Source: PFJX01 sp031426735 (GTDB lineage: Bacteria; Pseudomonadota; Gammaproteobacteria; Burkholderiales; Thiobacillaceae). Taken from it: DNA of 64,000 nt. This document shows, one piece after another, positions 9,626 through 17,804 of the stretch (position 1 is the stretch's first letter; every line of letters starts with the position of its first letter). The stretch lies in contig JASJPK010000076.1 in NCBI GenBank assembly GCA_031426735.1, positions 1 through 64,000 on the forward strand. Reading direction: 5' to 3'. The notes beneath the pieces are model-generated. The model was not told the DNA's origin. It saw only the letters and a program-made list of their open reading frames with translations, and made no database searches. The position numbers and the translations under genes are program-made.

Positions 9626-9646
9626 GAGCGCCTTCCAAGGCGCGAT
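9622..9646 (+). repeat. Solitary REP-like element overlapping the chpA stop codon
   Basis: GTAGGAGCGCC TTCCAAGGCGC is the same 25-bp unit found as inverted pairs at 38189-38247, 40634-40691 and 44971-45039. Here only one copy is present. Its second to fourth bases (TAG) are the stop codon of chpA, so the element supplies the end of the reading frame. The inner GGCGC/GCGCC arms can form a small hairpin just after the stop and could act on the mRNA 3' end. Confidence 0.85.
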
Positions 9647-9682
9647 GGACCTACCCGGCCCCCCCGACCGCAGCATTTCCGC

Positions 9683-10507
9683 TCAGTGCACCGTCCAACT
9701 CACCAATCCGGTGTAAGCCGTCAGCAGCACGACGATGCCGAAGACGATGCGATAGATCACGAACACCGTGAAATCATGTGTCGCCACGAAGCGGATGAAC
9801 AAGCGCACAGCCAGCGCAGCGCTGACGAAAGCGGCAACGAAGCCAACCGCAAACATCGGCAGATCGGCCAGGGAGAGCAGGTCGCGATGCTTGACCAGAT
9901 CGTAAATCGTCGCCACGCCGAGCGTGGGCACCGCGAGAAAGAAGGAAAACTCGGCCGCGGCCTTGCGCGACAAACCGATGAACAGACCGCCGATGATCGT
10001 CGCACCGCTGCGGGAAGTGCCCGGAATCAGCGCGAAGCATTGCGCCAGACCCAGTTTGAGCGCATCCGTCCACTGCAAATCGTCGACTTCCTGCACGCGG
10101 ATCAAGTGCTTGCGGCGTTCCGCCCAGTAAATCACCAGTCCTCCGATGATGAAGGCCAGCGCCACCGGCACCGGTGCAAACAGATGTTCCTTGATCATCT
10201 TGCCGAACAGCAAACCCAACGCGGCAATCGGGACGAAAGCAATGAACAGATTCATGACGAAGCGGCGTGCCGCCGGATCGCCCGGCAATCCCCGCACGAC
10301 ACCGCCCAGTTTGACCCGGTAATCCCACACGACAGCGAGGATGGCGCCGGTCTGGATGGCGATCTCGAACACCTTGCCTTTATCGTCGTTGAAATCGAGC
10401 AAGTCGCCCGCCAGGATGAGATGGCCGGTGCTGGAAATGGGCAGGAACTCGGTAAGACCTTCGATGATGCCGAGTATCAGGGCCTTGAACAGAATGAGGA
10501 AATCCAC
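9683..10507 (-). CDS. uppP: Undecaprenyl-diphosphate phosphatase
   Basis: Integral membrane enzyme that dephosphorylates undecaprenyl diphosphate, recycling the carrier lipid for peptidoglycan and other surface polymers; overproduction gives bacitracin resistance. Both family signatures are visible: EGLTEFLPISSTGHL near the N-terminus (catalytic Glu-rich segment) and PGTSRSGAT in the C-terminal half (catalytic Arg). Many hydrophobic helices are present. I chose the GTG at 10507 (VDFLILFKALILG); it gives 274 aa, the normal length, whereas the upstream ATG would add 28 polar residues not seen in the family. It converges on chpA. Confidence 0.93.
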   Translation of the reverse strand: MDFLILFKALILGIIEGLTEFLPISSTGHLILAGDLLDFNDDKGKVFEIAIQTGAILAVVWDYRVKLGGVVRGLPGDPAARRFVMNLFIAFVPIAALGLLFGKMIKEHLFAPVPVALAFIIGGLVIYWAERRKHLIRVQEVDDLQWTDALKLGLAQCFALIPGTSRSGATIIGGLFIGLSRKAAAEFSFFLAVPTLGVATIYDLVKHRDLLSLADLPMFAVGFVAAFVSAALAVRLFIRFVATHDFTVFVIYRIVFGIVVLLTAYTGLVSWTVH

Positions 10508-10649
10508 GGTGCGGGCTTTCTGGAGAATGGGATGCGGCCGCGATTCTAACAGCCCGAGGTTACCGCTCAGCTTCCGTGCTCTTGGCGGCAACTAGTGGCC
10601 CCGAGCATCCACGCTTGGAAGATAATCGCCAGCTTTTTGCGAGACTGCC

Positions 10650-11552
10650 ATGTGGTTCAAGAACCTCTCCGTTTACCGCCTTCCCGCCAACTGGACGCTG
10701 GACCTCGCCAAACTGGAAGAGCAACTCGCGCGCCAAGGCTTGCAGCCGTGCGGCAATCAGGACATGGAAAGCCAGGGCTGGGTCTCGCCGCGCGGCGATG
10801 AGCGCCTGCTGCATGTGCTGAATCAACAGATTCTGATCGCGCTCGGCAGCGAACAGAAACTCCTGCCCGGCAGCATCGTCACCCAGTTCGCCAAAGACCG
10901 CGCCGCGGAGCTGGAGGAACAACAAGGCTACAAACTCGGCCGCAAGCAGATGCGCGAACTCAAGGAACAAATCACCGACGAACTGCTGCCGCGCGCCTTC
11001 GTGCGCCGCCGTATGACCTGGGCCTGGATCGACCCGGTCAATGGCTGGCTAGTGGTCGACGCCGCCACGCCGTTGAAGGCCGAAGAACTCCTCGAACGCC
11101 TGAACAAGACGCTGGACGAACTGCCTGCGCGTACTCTTCACACCGAACTTTCCCCCAGTACTGCGATGACCGAATGGCTGCTCGCCGGCGAAGCCCCTGC
11201 CGGCTTCAGCATCGACCGCGACCTGGAACTGTGTTCTGCAGACGACAGCAAAGCCACCGTGCGCTACGTCCGCCACGCCCTGGAAGGCGAGGAAATCCAG
11301 CAACACATCGCCGCCGGCAAAACCGCCACCAAACTCGGCCTGACCTGGAACGACCGGATTTCCTTCGTGCTCAGCGAACAACTCCAGCTCAAGCGCCTGG
11401 CGTTTCTCGACATCCTCAAAGAAAACGCCGATCAGGGCGACAACGCGGATGAGCAATTCGACATTGATTTCACGCTGATGACGGGCGAAGTGGCCAAGTT
11501 GCTGACCGATGTCGTGGACGCGCTGGGCGGGGAGAAGGCGAAGGCGGTGTGA
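10650..11552 (+). CDS. rdgC: Recombination-associated protein RdgC
   Basis: 300 aa, starting MWFKNLSVYRL, the characteristic RdgC N-terminus, with GWVSPRGD and the QITDELLPRAFVRRR region typical of the family. RdgC is a ring-forming, nucleoid-associated DNA-binding protein that limits RecA access to DNA and is needed for pilin antigenic variation in Neisseria. It is divergent from uppP with about 140 bp between them. A GATAAT hexamer at about 10620 could be a -10 element, but no good -35 was seen. Confidence 0.94.
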   Translation: MWFKNLSVYRLPANWTLDLAKLEEQLARQGLQPCGNQDMESQGWVSPRGDERLLHVLNQQILIALGSEQKLLPGSIVTQFAKDRAAELEEQQGYKLGRKQMRELKEQITDELLPRAFVRRRMTWAWIDPVNGWLVVDAATPLKAEELLERLNKTLDELPARTLHTELSPSTAMTEWLLAGEAPAGFSIDRDLELCSADDSKATVRYVRHALEGEEIQQHIAAGKTATKLGLTWNDRISFVLSEQLQLKRLAFLDILKENADQGDNADEQFDIDFTLMTGEVAKLLTDVVDALGGEKAKAV

Positions 11553-11634
11553 GCCTTTGCCATTCGCTTTGCTTCCTGTTCTTGCCAAGGACAGGCACGC
11601 CCATAAAGTAAGTACCAGGCACTACATCAAGGGC

Positions 11635-11877
11635 ATGGCCATGAAGATAGTTACCGCAGCCGAAGCCAACCGCTAATTTTCGCGCGCGTTACGTGATATC
11701 GCCCAAGGTGAAACTTTCACCGTGCTATCGAGAGGAAAAGTTGTCGCAACAATCGCTCCTGCGAAATCTGCAGATGCAAGGCGCGATGTTGCAAAAGCGG
11801 CATTGCTTGAGCGCTTGCGCAAGCAAGAAGCCAGTGGCGAGCGCAACTGGACGCGTGACGAACTCTACGAAAGCTGA
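11635..11877 (+). pseudogene. Phd/YefM-type antitoxin with in-frame TAA
   Basis: Reading from ATG 11635 or 11641 gives M-K-I-V-T-A-A-E-A-N-R, then TAA, then FSRALRDIAQGETFTVLSRG and on to a TGA at 11875. This is a complete Phd-fold antitoxin (N-terminal 'A-x-E-A-N-R-x-F-S-x-x-L-R' DNA-binding part, then a helical toxin-binding tail ending WTRDELYES) interrupted once. The family normally has Gln or Asn between NR and FS, so one C-to-T change (CAA to TAA) would explain it. An internal restart is not obvious. The next gene, a PIN toxin relic, begins 3 bp later. Confidence 0.85.
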
Positions 11878-11880
11878 CCA

Positions 11881-12330
11881 ATGAGAGAGTCGCACTCGAC
11901 ACCAATGTGCTGGCCTACGCGGAAGGCGTTGGAGACGAAGCCCGTTGTAGCGCCGCAATAACACTGGTTGATCAACTGCCGGCGGAACTTGTATTGCTCC
12001 CTGCGCAAACTCTGGGCGAGCTTTACCGGGTTCTCACGGGCAAGGCCAGGTGTGAGGCAACGGAGGTGCGCGAAATCATTCTTGGCTGGGCGGATAGCTT
12101 TGAGGTCGCCGATTCGTCATGGACCGCATTTCAATCTGCGCTGGATCTGTCTGCCGATCATGGCTTGCAGATATGGGATGCGCTGATATTGTCTATCGCC
12201 GCAGAAAGCCATTGCCGCTTGCTGCTGAGCGAAGATTGGCATAATGGCTTTACCTGGAGGGGGGGTAACGGTCGTCAATCCGTTAGCTATACCACGCTCG
12301 CGGTTGCTCTCAAGCATTCTGCCTGTTTGA
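11881..12330 (+). pseudogene. PIN-domain (VapC-type) toxin with two frameshifts
   Basis: From ATG 11881 the frame runs out of register at once. If one AG of the AGAGAG run is removed the start reads M-R-V-A-L-D-T-N-V-L, the standard PIN N-terminus. The body then reads correctly (LGELYRVL, GLQIWDALILSIAAE with the acidic Asp, LLSEDWHNGF). It leaves frame again at a run of seven Gs near 12258; with six Gs it continues W-R-G-V-T-V-V-N-P and ends at TGA 12328. The corrected product is about 148 aa, normal for VapC. Both shifts are in simple repeats, so slippage or sequencing error is possible. An open frame from GTG 11907 to 12461 is a by-product of the second shift. Confidence 0.82.
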
Positions 12331-12477
12331 CGGGGGCGAAATGGTCGCTTACCGGCATAGAGGGTGACGTAAAACGGCAGGTTGAGCCGGGTATGGCAGC
12401 CATGCTTGCTGGAAGCAATGGAGTTATATTTATTTATTTCAATGGGTTAAGTTTGTTTTGAGTTGTCCCGGAATGGC

Positions 12478-12492
12478 TGGCACGCTTCTGGC
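12478..12492 (+). promoter_or_regulatory. Sigma-54 promoter of pilA
   Basis: TGGCACGCTTCTGGC has the -24 GG and -12 GC exactly 10 bp apart, with a perfect TGGCAC box and one mismatch (TGGC for TTGC) in the -12 box. It lies 68 bp upstream of the pilA ATG. Known pilA genes in this lineage use RpoN and the activator PilR, which are not in this window. Confidence 0.72.
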
Positions 12493-12560
12493 TATTACGT
12501 TTGCGCCGCGCCATTTTGCCTGTACCGGCGTTTTGTTCAACTGAAATCAAGGAGTCTCAA

Positions 12561-12995
12561 ATGACCAATCTGAACCAGCTTCGCAATCGTTCCGGCCAGT
12601 CCGGCTTTACCTTGATCGAATTGCTGATCGTCGTGGCGATTATCGGCATTTTGGCGGCGATTGCGGTACCGGCATATCAGAGTTACACGACCAAAGCCAA
12701 GTTTAGTGAGGTGATTTCACTTGCAGGTACGTATAAAACAGCTGTTGAGGTATGCGGGCAGACGGAAGGTGTTTTAACTAATTGTGACCTCGGTTCAAGT
12801 GGAATTCCTGGTACTACCGCCGTTGGTAATGTTGCATCTGTAAACGTGCAAGATGGCGTAATTACAATGACATCGGATTCTATTGGAGGAACAGCATATA
12901 CATACATTCTGAATCCGACTCTAGGCACGGCAGGAACCTCATGGGTTATTGATGCTGCCAGTACATGTAAAACTGCGGCCACCCCGATTTGTTAA
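12561..12995 (+). CDS. pilA: Type IV major pilin PilA
   Basis: 144 aa prepilin. A short basic leader ends in Gly and is followed by FTLIELLIVVAIIGILAAIAVPAY, whose key residues are Gly-1, Phe1 and Glu5 for PilD cleavage and N-methylation. The C-terminal globular part has two Cys pairs (CGQTEGVLTNC and CKTAATPIC); the last would form the C-terminal disulfide-bonded loop. AAGGAG precedes the ATG at 12561; an upstream open frame is not real. The globular half is clearly richer in A/T than neighbouring genes, as expected for a variable or exchanged pilin. Followed by a terminator and a membrane protein that may glycosylate it. Confidence 0.93.
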   Translation: MTNLNQLRNRSGQSGFTLIELLIVVAIIGILAAIAVPAYQSYTTKAKFSEVISLAGTYKTAVEVCGQTEGVLTNCDLGSSGIPGTTAVGNVASVNVQDGVITMTSDSIGGTAYTYILNPTLGTAGTSWVIDAASTCKTAATPIC

Positions 12996-13058
12996 TAACT
13001 CACATTGGGGAAAACCAAAGAAACGGGTCAGACACGATTTAACCCTTATCTCTTGCCC

Positions 13059-13081
13059 AGCCCCTCTGCGGAGGGGCTTTT
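13059..13081 (+). terminator. Rho-independent terminator after pilA
   Basis: AGCCCCTC TGCG GAGGGGCT followed by TTTTC; 8-bp GC-rich stem with a four-base loop, 63 bp after the pilA stop. Confidence 0.85.
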
Positions 13082-13126
13082 CTTATTGATTGCCCGTTTC
13101 TTACTACTGGACAATGTCTTCTCGCC

Positions 13127-14749
13127 ATGCCCCCAAAGCTGCTAATCCTTTTCTTGCTGGCATTGCTTGCCGCTTTGCTCTATGGCGCATTTCTGTCCAA
13201 TCCCCTTGTTTTCGATGATATCTACTACTTTCTCGCTGGCAATCCGGAAAAATACGTCGCACTGGGCTTTCAATTTCAACCGCGCTGGTGGGCGTACTAC
13301 TCGCTCGGTTTGACCTTTGTTCACATTGGACCAGAAATAATCTGGTTGCGTCTGGGTAATCTGGTTCTGCATATTGCCGCTGGACTGGTCCTCTACACGA
13401 TGCTGAACCGTTTATTAGTTGATTTGGATTCGTCTCGGCATGATGGGCTAAAACCTGAGTGGGCCGCTTTTCTGGCCGCGCTGCTTTTCCTGCTCCACCC
13501 CGCTGGCGTTTATGCAGCCGGCTATCTGATTCAACGCACGATCCTTATGTCTACCTTGTTCAGCCTGCTTACCTGGCTGGCATTCTGGTGGGGCTTGCAG
13601 GGATCACGCCGCTGGTTATGGCTGTCAGCGGTTTTCTATTTCCTGGCGGTTTATTCCAAGGAACATGCGGTTATGGCGCCGGCGGTCTGCATTGGACTGC
13701 TGGTTCTACATCGGCGCAGCGGGTTCACCGTCAGCACTGGCAATAAAGAGTTTCTCACCCTGTTTGGCGTTTTCGGCCTGACTATGCTGTTGGTGATCCT
13801 CCAGGCCAAGGGAGCGATCGGGACGGCTTATGAGATGTTTGCGCCCGAAATGTTGCAAAGCCCCGGAGTATTGGTGCCCCCCGAATTGGCTTACCCGCTC
13901 AGCGTGCTGACTCAGGCGAGTTTGTTTTTCAAATACCTCCTGCTCTGGTTGGTGCCCAATGTGGGGTGGATGTCCGTGGACATGCGTGAACCTTTCTCGT
14001 TGTCCTTCTCTTGGCTCAGCGGGGTGGGTCTTGTCCTGTTTTTCCTGTATCCACTGACCGCCGGCTGGTTGTTGTGGAAGGGCGGGCATCGTGGGCTTGT
14101 TGGCCTGGCCTTGCTGGCTCCGTGGCTCATGTTCTCCACAGAAATTTCCACCGTGCGGTTGCAGGAAATTTTCGTGCTGTATCGCAGTTATTTATGGGCT
14201 CCCCCGCTTTTCCTACTGGCGGCCATGGGGTTGAGCCGTTTAACGAACCGCATTGCTATCGGGGTGGGAGCGATTCTGAGCCTTGCCTTATTTGCTTTCT
14301 CATTTGATCGCCTGACCAGTTTTTCTCATCGCTATCTGCTCTGGGATGAAGCGGCTCAAGTTGCCGAGAAAAATATAGGCAAGCCTGGCGTAACCGGTAT
14401 TGAGCGCATTTATCACAATCGTGGCCTGGCTTTGTATCGCGAAGGATTCGTACCCAATGCCATCAAGGATTACGACAAAGCCCTCGCCATCAAACCAAAT
14501 TACAGCTACGCCTTCAATGATCGCGGTGCCGCCAGACTTGACTTGGGGGATGCCAAAGCTGCCCTAGGAGACTTCGAAACAGCGACCCTGCTTAACCCGA
14601 CTTATCTAATGCCTTACGCAGGTCGTGCCTTGGCATTGAGCAAGCTGGGGCGGCATGAAGAGGCGCTGGAAGCCCATCGCAGAGCATGCTCAATGGGCTG
14701 GTCTGCGTCTTGCCAACAAGCAGAATCCTGGCAGGGCTTATCGCAATAG
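13127..14749 (+). CDS. GT-C-like polytopic membrane protein with C-terminal TPRs, candidate pilin glycosyltransferase
   Basis: 540 aa. A first TM helix (LLILFLLALLAALLYGAFL) is followed by NPLVFDDIYYF; an acidic pair (Asp30-Asp31) in the first external loop is the hallmark of GT-C lipid-sugar-dependent glycosyltransferases. About ten further hydrophobic helices follow to residue ~400. The last ~110 residues form TPR-like repeats (HNRGLALYREGFVPNAIKDYDKAL; AFNDRGAARLDLGDAKAALGDFE). The position directly downstream of pilA matches the placement of pilin glycosyltransferases such as TfpW and TfpO, so PilA is the likely substrate. That is inference: no sugar specificity can be read, and a general TMTC-like function is possible. 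Confidence 0.65.
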   Translation: MPPKLLILFLLALLAALLYGAFLSNPLVFDDIYYFLAGNPEKYVALGFQFQPRWWAYYSLGLTFVHIGPEIIWLRLGNLVLHIAAGLVLYTMLNRLLVDLDSSRHDGLKPEWAAFLAALLFLLHPAGVYAAGYLIQRTILMSTLFSLLTWLAFWWGLQGSRRWLWLSAVFYFLAVYSKEHAVMAPAVCIGLLVLHRRSGFTVSTGNKEFLTLFGVFGLTMLLVILQAKGAIGTAYEMFAPEMLQSPGVLVPPELAYPLSVLTQASLFFKYLLLWLVPNVGWMSVDMREPFSLSFSWLSGVGLVLFFLYPLTAGWLLWKGGHRGLVGLALLAPWLMFSTEISTVRLQEIFVLYRSYLWAPPLFLLAAMGLSRLTNRIAIGVGAILSLALFAFSFDRLTSFSHRYLLWDEAAQVAEKNIGKPGVTGIERIYHNRGLALYREGFVPNAIKDYDKALAIKPNYSYAFNDRGAARLDLGDAKAALGDFETATLLNPTYLMPYAGRALALSKLGRHEEALEAHRRACSMGWSASCQQAESWQGLSQ

Positions 14750-14834
14750 GGTTTCCTGAAGCTGGTGCTCGGATGCTGTACCAAGCTTGAGCACGGTTGC
14801 GTCTAAATCCAGAACATTGGAAAGGTGCTGTGGT

Positions 14835-15533
14835 TCAGCGCTTCCCACCCACCTTCAACCTCGCCATATAGTCACTCACCGCCTCGATATCCGTATCGCT
14901 ATAGCTCTTCAGCGCCCTGACCATGTCCGTATTTGCATTGCGGCGGCCTTGGTCGCGGCTTTCGCGGGTTTCGCGTTTGAGATAGGTGAAATGCTGTCCG
15001 GCGACCATGGGGATGAAATTCTTGGCGTTGCCTTCTCCGGATTTGCCGTGGCAGCTGGCGCAGTCTTTTTCGTATAAGGCTTTGCCGTGCGGGAGGTTGT
15101 AGCCGTTGCCCTTGCCGTTGGTGGCAGGGGTCGGTAGTGCGTTGAGATAGGCGGCGATGTCGGCGATTTCTTCGGCGCTGACAATCCATTCGCCGGAGAA
15201 CGGGTACATGCGCGGGTTGTCGCGACGGCCGGCACGGATATCCATGATCTGTTTGATGATCACGCTGGTGTGCTGGCCGGCGAGTTGTGGGTAGTCGGCA
15301 TCGGCCAGGCCGGCGCCGTCGGCCTTGTGGCAACCCTTGCAGATTTTGTAGGCGGCTTCGCCCTTTTTCGCATCCGCCGGATAGGCAAGTGCGCGGTTCA
15401 TGTCTTGATCGGGTGCGTTCCACTTGTAGCCATAGGCTTCGATGCCGGCGGCGTGCGGTTGTTGGTGGAACTGAGCATTGGCGGGGTGCGCGATCAGCGC
15501 GGCCAGGGCGAGTGTGGTCAGGGTGTGTTTCAT
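14835..15533 (-). CDS. Periplasmic diheme cytochrome c, c4-like
   Basis: 232 aa with a cleavable signal peptide (LTTLALAALIAHPANA). Two class I cytochrome domains carry CKGCH and CASCH; each is followed by a PQLAGQH- or PMVAGQH-type segment, the c4 family signature around the axial-Met region. This family shuttles electrons between membrane dehydrogenases or bc1 and terminal reductases. It lies 18 bp downstream of a second c4 gene on the same strand, forming a two-gene unit. The specific partner cannot be read from sequence. Confidence 0.87.
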   Translation of the reverse strand: MKHTLTTLALAALIAHPANAQFHQQPHAAGIEAYGYKWNAPDQDMNRALAYPADAKKGEAAYKICKGCHKADGAGLADADYPQLAGQHTSVIIKQIMDIRAGRRDNPRMYPFSGEWIVSAEEIADIAAYLNALPTPATNGKGNGYNLPHGKALYEKDCASCHGKSGEGNAKNFIPMVAGQHFTYLKRETRESRDQGRRNANTDMVRALKSYSDTDIEAVSDYMARLKVGGKR

Positions 15534-15551
15534 GTCTGGGAGTCCTCGGGC

Positions 15552-16172
15552 TTAGGGCATGCTGGCCATGTATTCGGCAACGGCGCGGCTTTCTTCTTCG
15601 CTCATCCGTTCGGCTACGGCTTGCATGACGCGCGCGCCGTTGGTGCGTTTTCCAGTGGCGTAGAGGCGGAACTGGTCGAGGATGTAGTCGACATGCTGCC
15701 CAGCCACGCGCGGGAATTTTCCGGAGCCGCTGCCATCTTCTTCGTGGCAGCTATCGCAAGCAGGTACGTCGGTTTTGCTGTTGCCTTTGAGGTACAGGTT
15801 CTTGCCGATGGAAAGCCGTTTCGCATCGCCTGCCACGCCAGGCGCCGAGGTTTGCTTGGCGTAATAGGCAGCCAGATGGGGCAGGTCGTCGTCGGACAAG
15901 GTGGCGACCATTGGCGCCATCATTTCGCTGACGCGCTTGCCGCTTTTGTAGTCCTTCAGTTCGCGCAGCAGATACACCTTTTGCTGGCCGGCAAGTTTAG
16001 GAAAGTTGGGGGCAATGCTGTTGCCGTCGGTGCCGTGGCAGGCGGCGCACACTTCGGTTGCGATGGTGGCTGCTTTGGCGGCGCCGTCATCGGCTTGGGC
16101 GGCGCCCGTCAGGCCGATGCCACTGGCAATTCCGGACGCTATGGCAAGTATTTTTATTCTGAACGGGTTCAT
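15552..16172 (-). CDS. Cytochrome c4
   Basis: 206 aa periplasmic diheme protein. A signal peptide (ILAIASGIASGIGLTGAAQA) leads to two homologous halves with CAACHGTDGNS and CDSCHEEDGSG. Each half also has a KLAGQ or RVAGQ segment and a later Met in a 'MxxxVATLSDDDL'-type motif, as in cytochrome c4. Length and layout are typical. It is the first gene of a pair with the c4-like gene at 14835-15533 and starts from ATG 16172 with AAGGAG upstream on the minus strand. Confidence 0.9.
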   Translation of the reverse strand: MNPFRIKILAIASGIASGIGLTGAAQADDGAAKAATIATEVCAACHGTDGNSIAPNFPKLAGQQKVYLLRELKDYKSGKRVSEMMAPMVATLSDDDLPHLAAYYAKQTSAPGVAGDAKRLSIGKNLYLKGNSKTDVPACDSCHEEDGSGSGKFPRVAGQHVDYILDQFRLYATGKRTNGARVMQAVAERMSEEESRAVAEYMASMP

Positions 16173-16336
16173 TGAAACTCCTTAATGCACTTATCCAAGA
16201 AGAATACCTGCAGGCAATAGAGATGCGAATATGCTGGGCAGGGCGTTTCTTGATCTACGGCAATTTATGAAGAGGGGCGCAATGTGCTTGAGCGTGTCGG
16301 GCACAATGCAGGACAGTTGGTTTCGGGGGAAGCGAG

Positions 16337-16774
16337 ATGGATTTGATGTGGTGGCATTGGGTGGCTTTGGGCCTGGGTCTGATCGCGCTGGAGATGTTCG
16401 TGTCGACCTTTTTCCTGATCTGGTTCGGTCTGGGCGCGCTGCTTACCGGCTTTGCGGCCGTGCTGCTGCCGCTTTCCTTTACTACGCAGATCCTGGTCTG
16501 GACGTTGGCCTCAGCCGGGATGGTGGCGGCGTGGCTGAAGTACTTCAAGACGCCCGACCGTACCGGTTCCGGCCAGGCCAAGGAAGGCGTGCTGGGTGTA
16601 ACCGGGTTGGTGACGCGACCGGTGACGGAAACCGGCGAAGGCGAGATTCTGTTCCAGCGTCCGGTTTTGGGCGCGGATCGCTGGCCGGTGGTGGCCGACG
16701 CGCCCATCGCGGCGGGCGAACGTGCGCGCGTGGTGGATGTGCTCGGGCAAACCCTCAAAATCATCAAAATCTAG
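16337..16774 (+). CDS. NfeD-like membrane protein
   Basis: 145 aa short NfeD-type protein. Two to three N-terminal TM helices (HWVALGLGLIALEMFV; LVWTLASAGMVAAWL) are followed by a small soluble OB-fold beta domain (GLVTRPVTETGEGEILF ... RARVVDVLGQTLKI). NfeD proteins pair with SPFH/stomatin proteins in membrane quality control. Here the paraslipin gene begins 9 bp downstream, supporting the pairing. Confidence 0.88.
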   Translation: MDLMWWHWVALGLGLIALEMFVSTFFLIWFGLGALLTGFAAVLLPLSFTTQILVWTLASAGMVAAWLKYFKTPDRTGSGQAKEGVLGVTGLVTRPVTETGEGEILFQRPVLGADRWPVVADAPIAAGERARVVDVLGQTLKIIKI

Positions 16775-16783
16775 GAGAGCAAC

Positions 16784-17635
16784 ATGGGTGGTGAAATTGT
16801 TTCCATTTTTCTGATTCTTTTCCTGTTCCTGACGCTGTGGAAGGGCGTGCGCATCGTGCCGCAGGGCGAGGAATGGGTGGTCGAGCGGCTGGGCAAATAC
16901 TTGAAGACGTTGTTGCCGGGTCTGCATATTCTGGTGCCGTACATCGATAACGTGGCCTACAAGGTGGTGACCAAGGACATGATTCTGGATATTCCGCAGC
17001 AGGAAGTGATTACGCGCGACAACGCGGTGCTGATCACCAATGCCATCGCTTTCGTCAAAGTGACGGACACACAAAGCGCGGTGTATGGCGTGACCAACTT
17101 TCAGATGGCGGTGATGAATCTGGTCCAGACGTCGTTGCGCTCGATCCTGGGCGATATGGATCTGGATCAGGCACTGTCCAGCCGCGACCAGATCAAAGCC
17201 CGCTTGAAGACTTCCATCGCCGACGATGTGGCGGATTGGGGGTTGACGCTGAAATCGGTGGAGATTCAGGACATCTCGCCTTCCGGCACGATGCAGAAGT
17301 CGATGGAGTTGCAGGCAGCCGCCGAGCGGGAGCGGAAAGCGACGGTGACTCGTGCCGAGGGCGATAAACAGGCCGCGATTCTCGAGGCGGAAGCGCGTCT
17401 GGAGTCGGCCAAGCGCGATGCGGAAGTGCAGATTCGTCTGGCCACAGCCAGTGCCGAAGCGATTCGTCTGGTGACCGATGCCATTCCGGACAAGGAGTTG
17501 CCGGCGCTGTATCTGCTCGGCGAGAAGTACATCGCCTCGGTCAAGGAGTTGGCTGCTTCAAATGGTGCGAAAGTTGTGCTGCTGCCGGCCGATATCATGA
17601 AGTCGGTTGAGGGTTTACTGGGGGGCCGACGCTAG
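16784..17635 (+). CDS. qmcA: SPFH/band 7 paraslipin (QmcA-like)
   Basis: 283 aa. One N-terminal TM segment (IVSIFLILFLFLTLW) is followed by the SPFH domain (VPQGEEWVVERLGKY, PGLHILVPYID, QQEVITRDNAVL) and a long Ala/Glu-rich coiled coil (AAAERERKATVTRAEGDKQAAI). Such proteins oligomerise into ring-like membrane scaffolds and modulate proteases such as FtsH. Paired with the NfeD-like gene just upstream, with GGAG before the ATG. Confidence 0.92.
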   Translation: MGGEIVSIFLILFLFLTLWKGVRIVPQGEEWVVERLGKYLKTLLPGLHILVPYIDNVAYKVVTKDMILDIPQQEVITRDNAVLITNAIAFVKVTDTQSAVYGVTNFQMAVMNLVQTSLRSILGDMDLDQALSSRDQIKARLKTSIADDVADWGLTLKSVEIQDISPSGTMQKSMELQAAAERERKATVTRAEGDKQAAILEAEARLESAKRDAEVQIRLATASAEAIRLVTDAIPDKELPALYLLGEKYIASVKELAASNGAKVVLLPADIMKSVEGLLGGRR

Positions 17636-17804
17636 ATCAGACTTTGCACCGGGTCAGCGGTGCTTAGAATGCGCGCCTGTGCATGCTTGCTTGCCCTGTG
17701 CCAGTATTGGTGTATACAGATTAGGAAGTTAATGTGAAGTCTAAAGATTCGATTTTAATTGCCGATATTTGCTACATTGTCGGCGAAGCTTTAGGGGTAA
17801 TGAA

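Noticed and set aside
11907..12461. Intact 184-aa PIN toxin from GTG 11907
   Set aside because: This start removes the first catalytic Asp (LDTN), and the C-terminal extension arises from the G7 frameshift.
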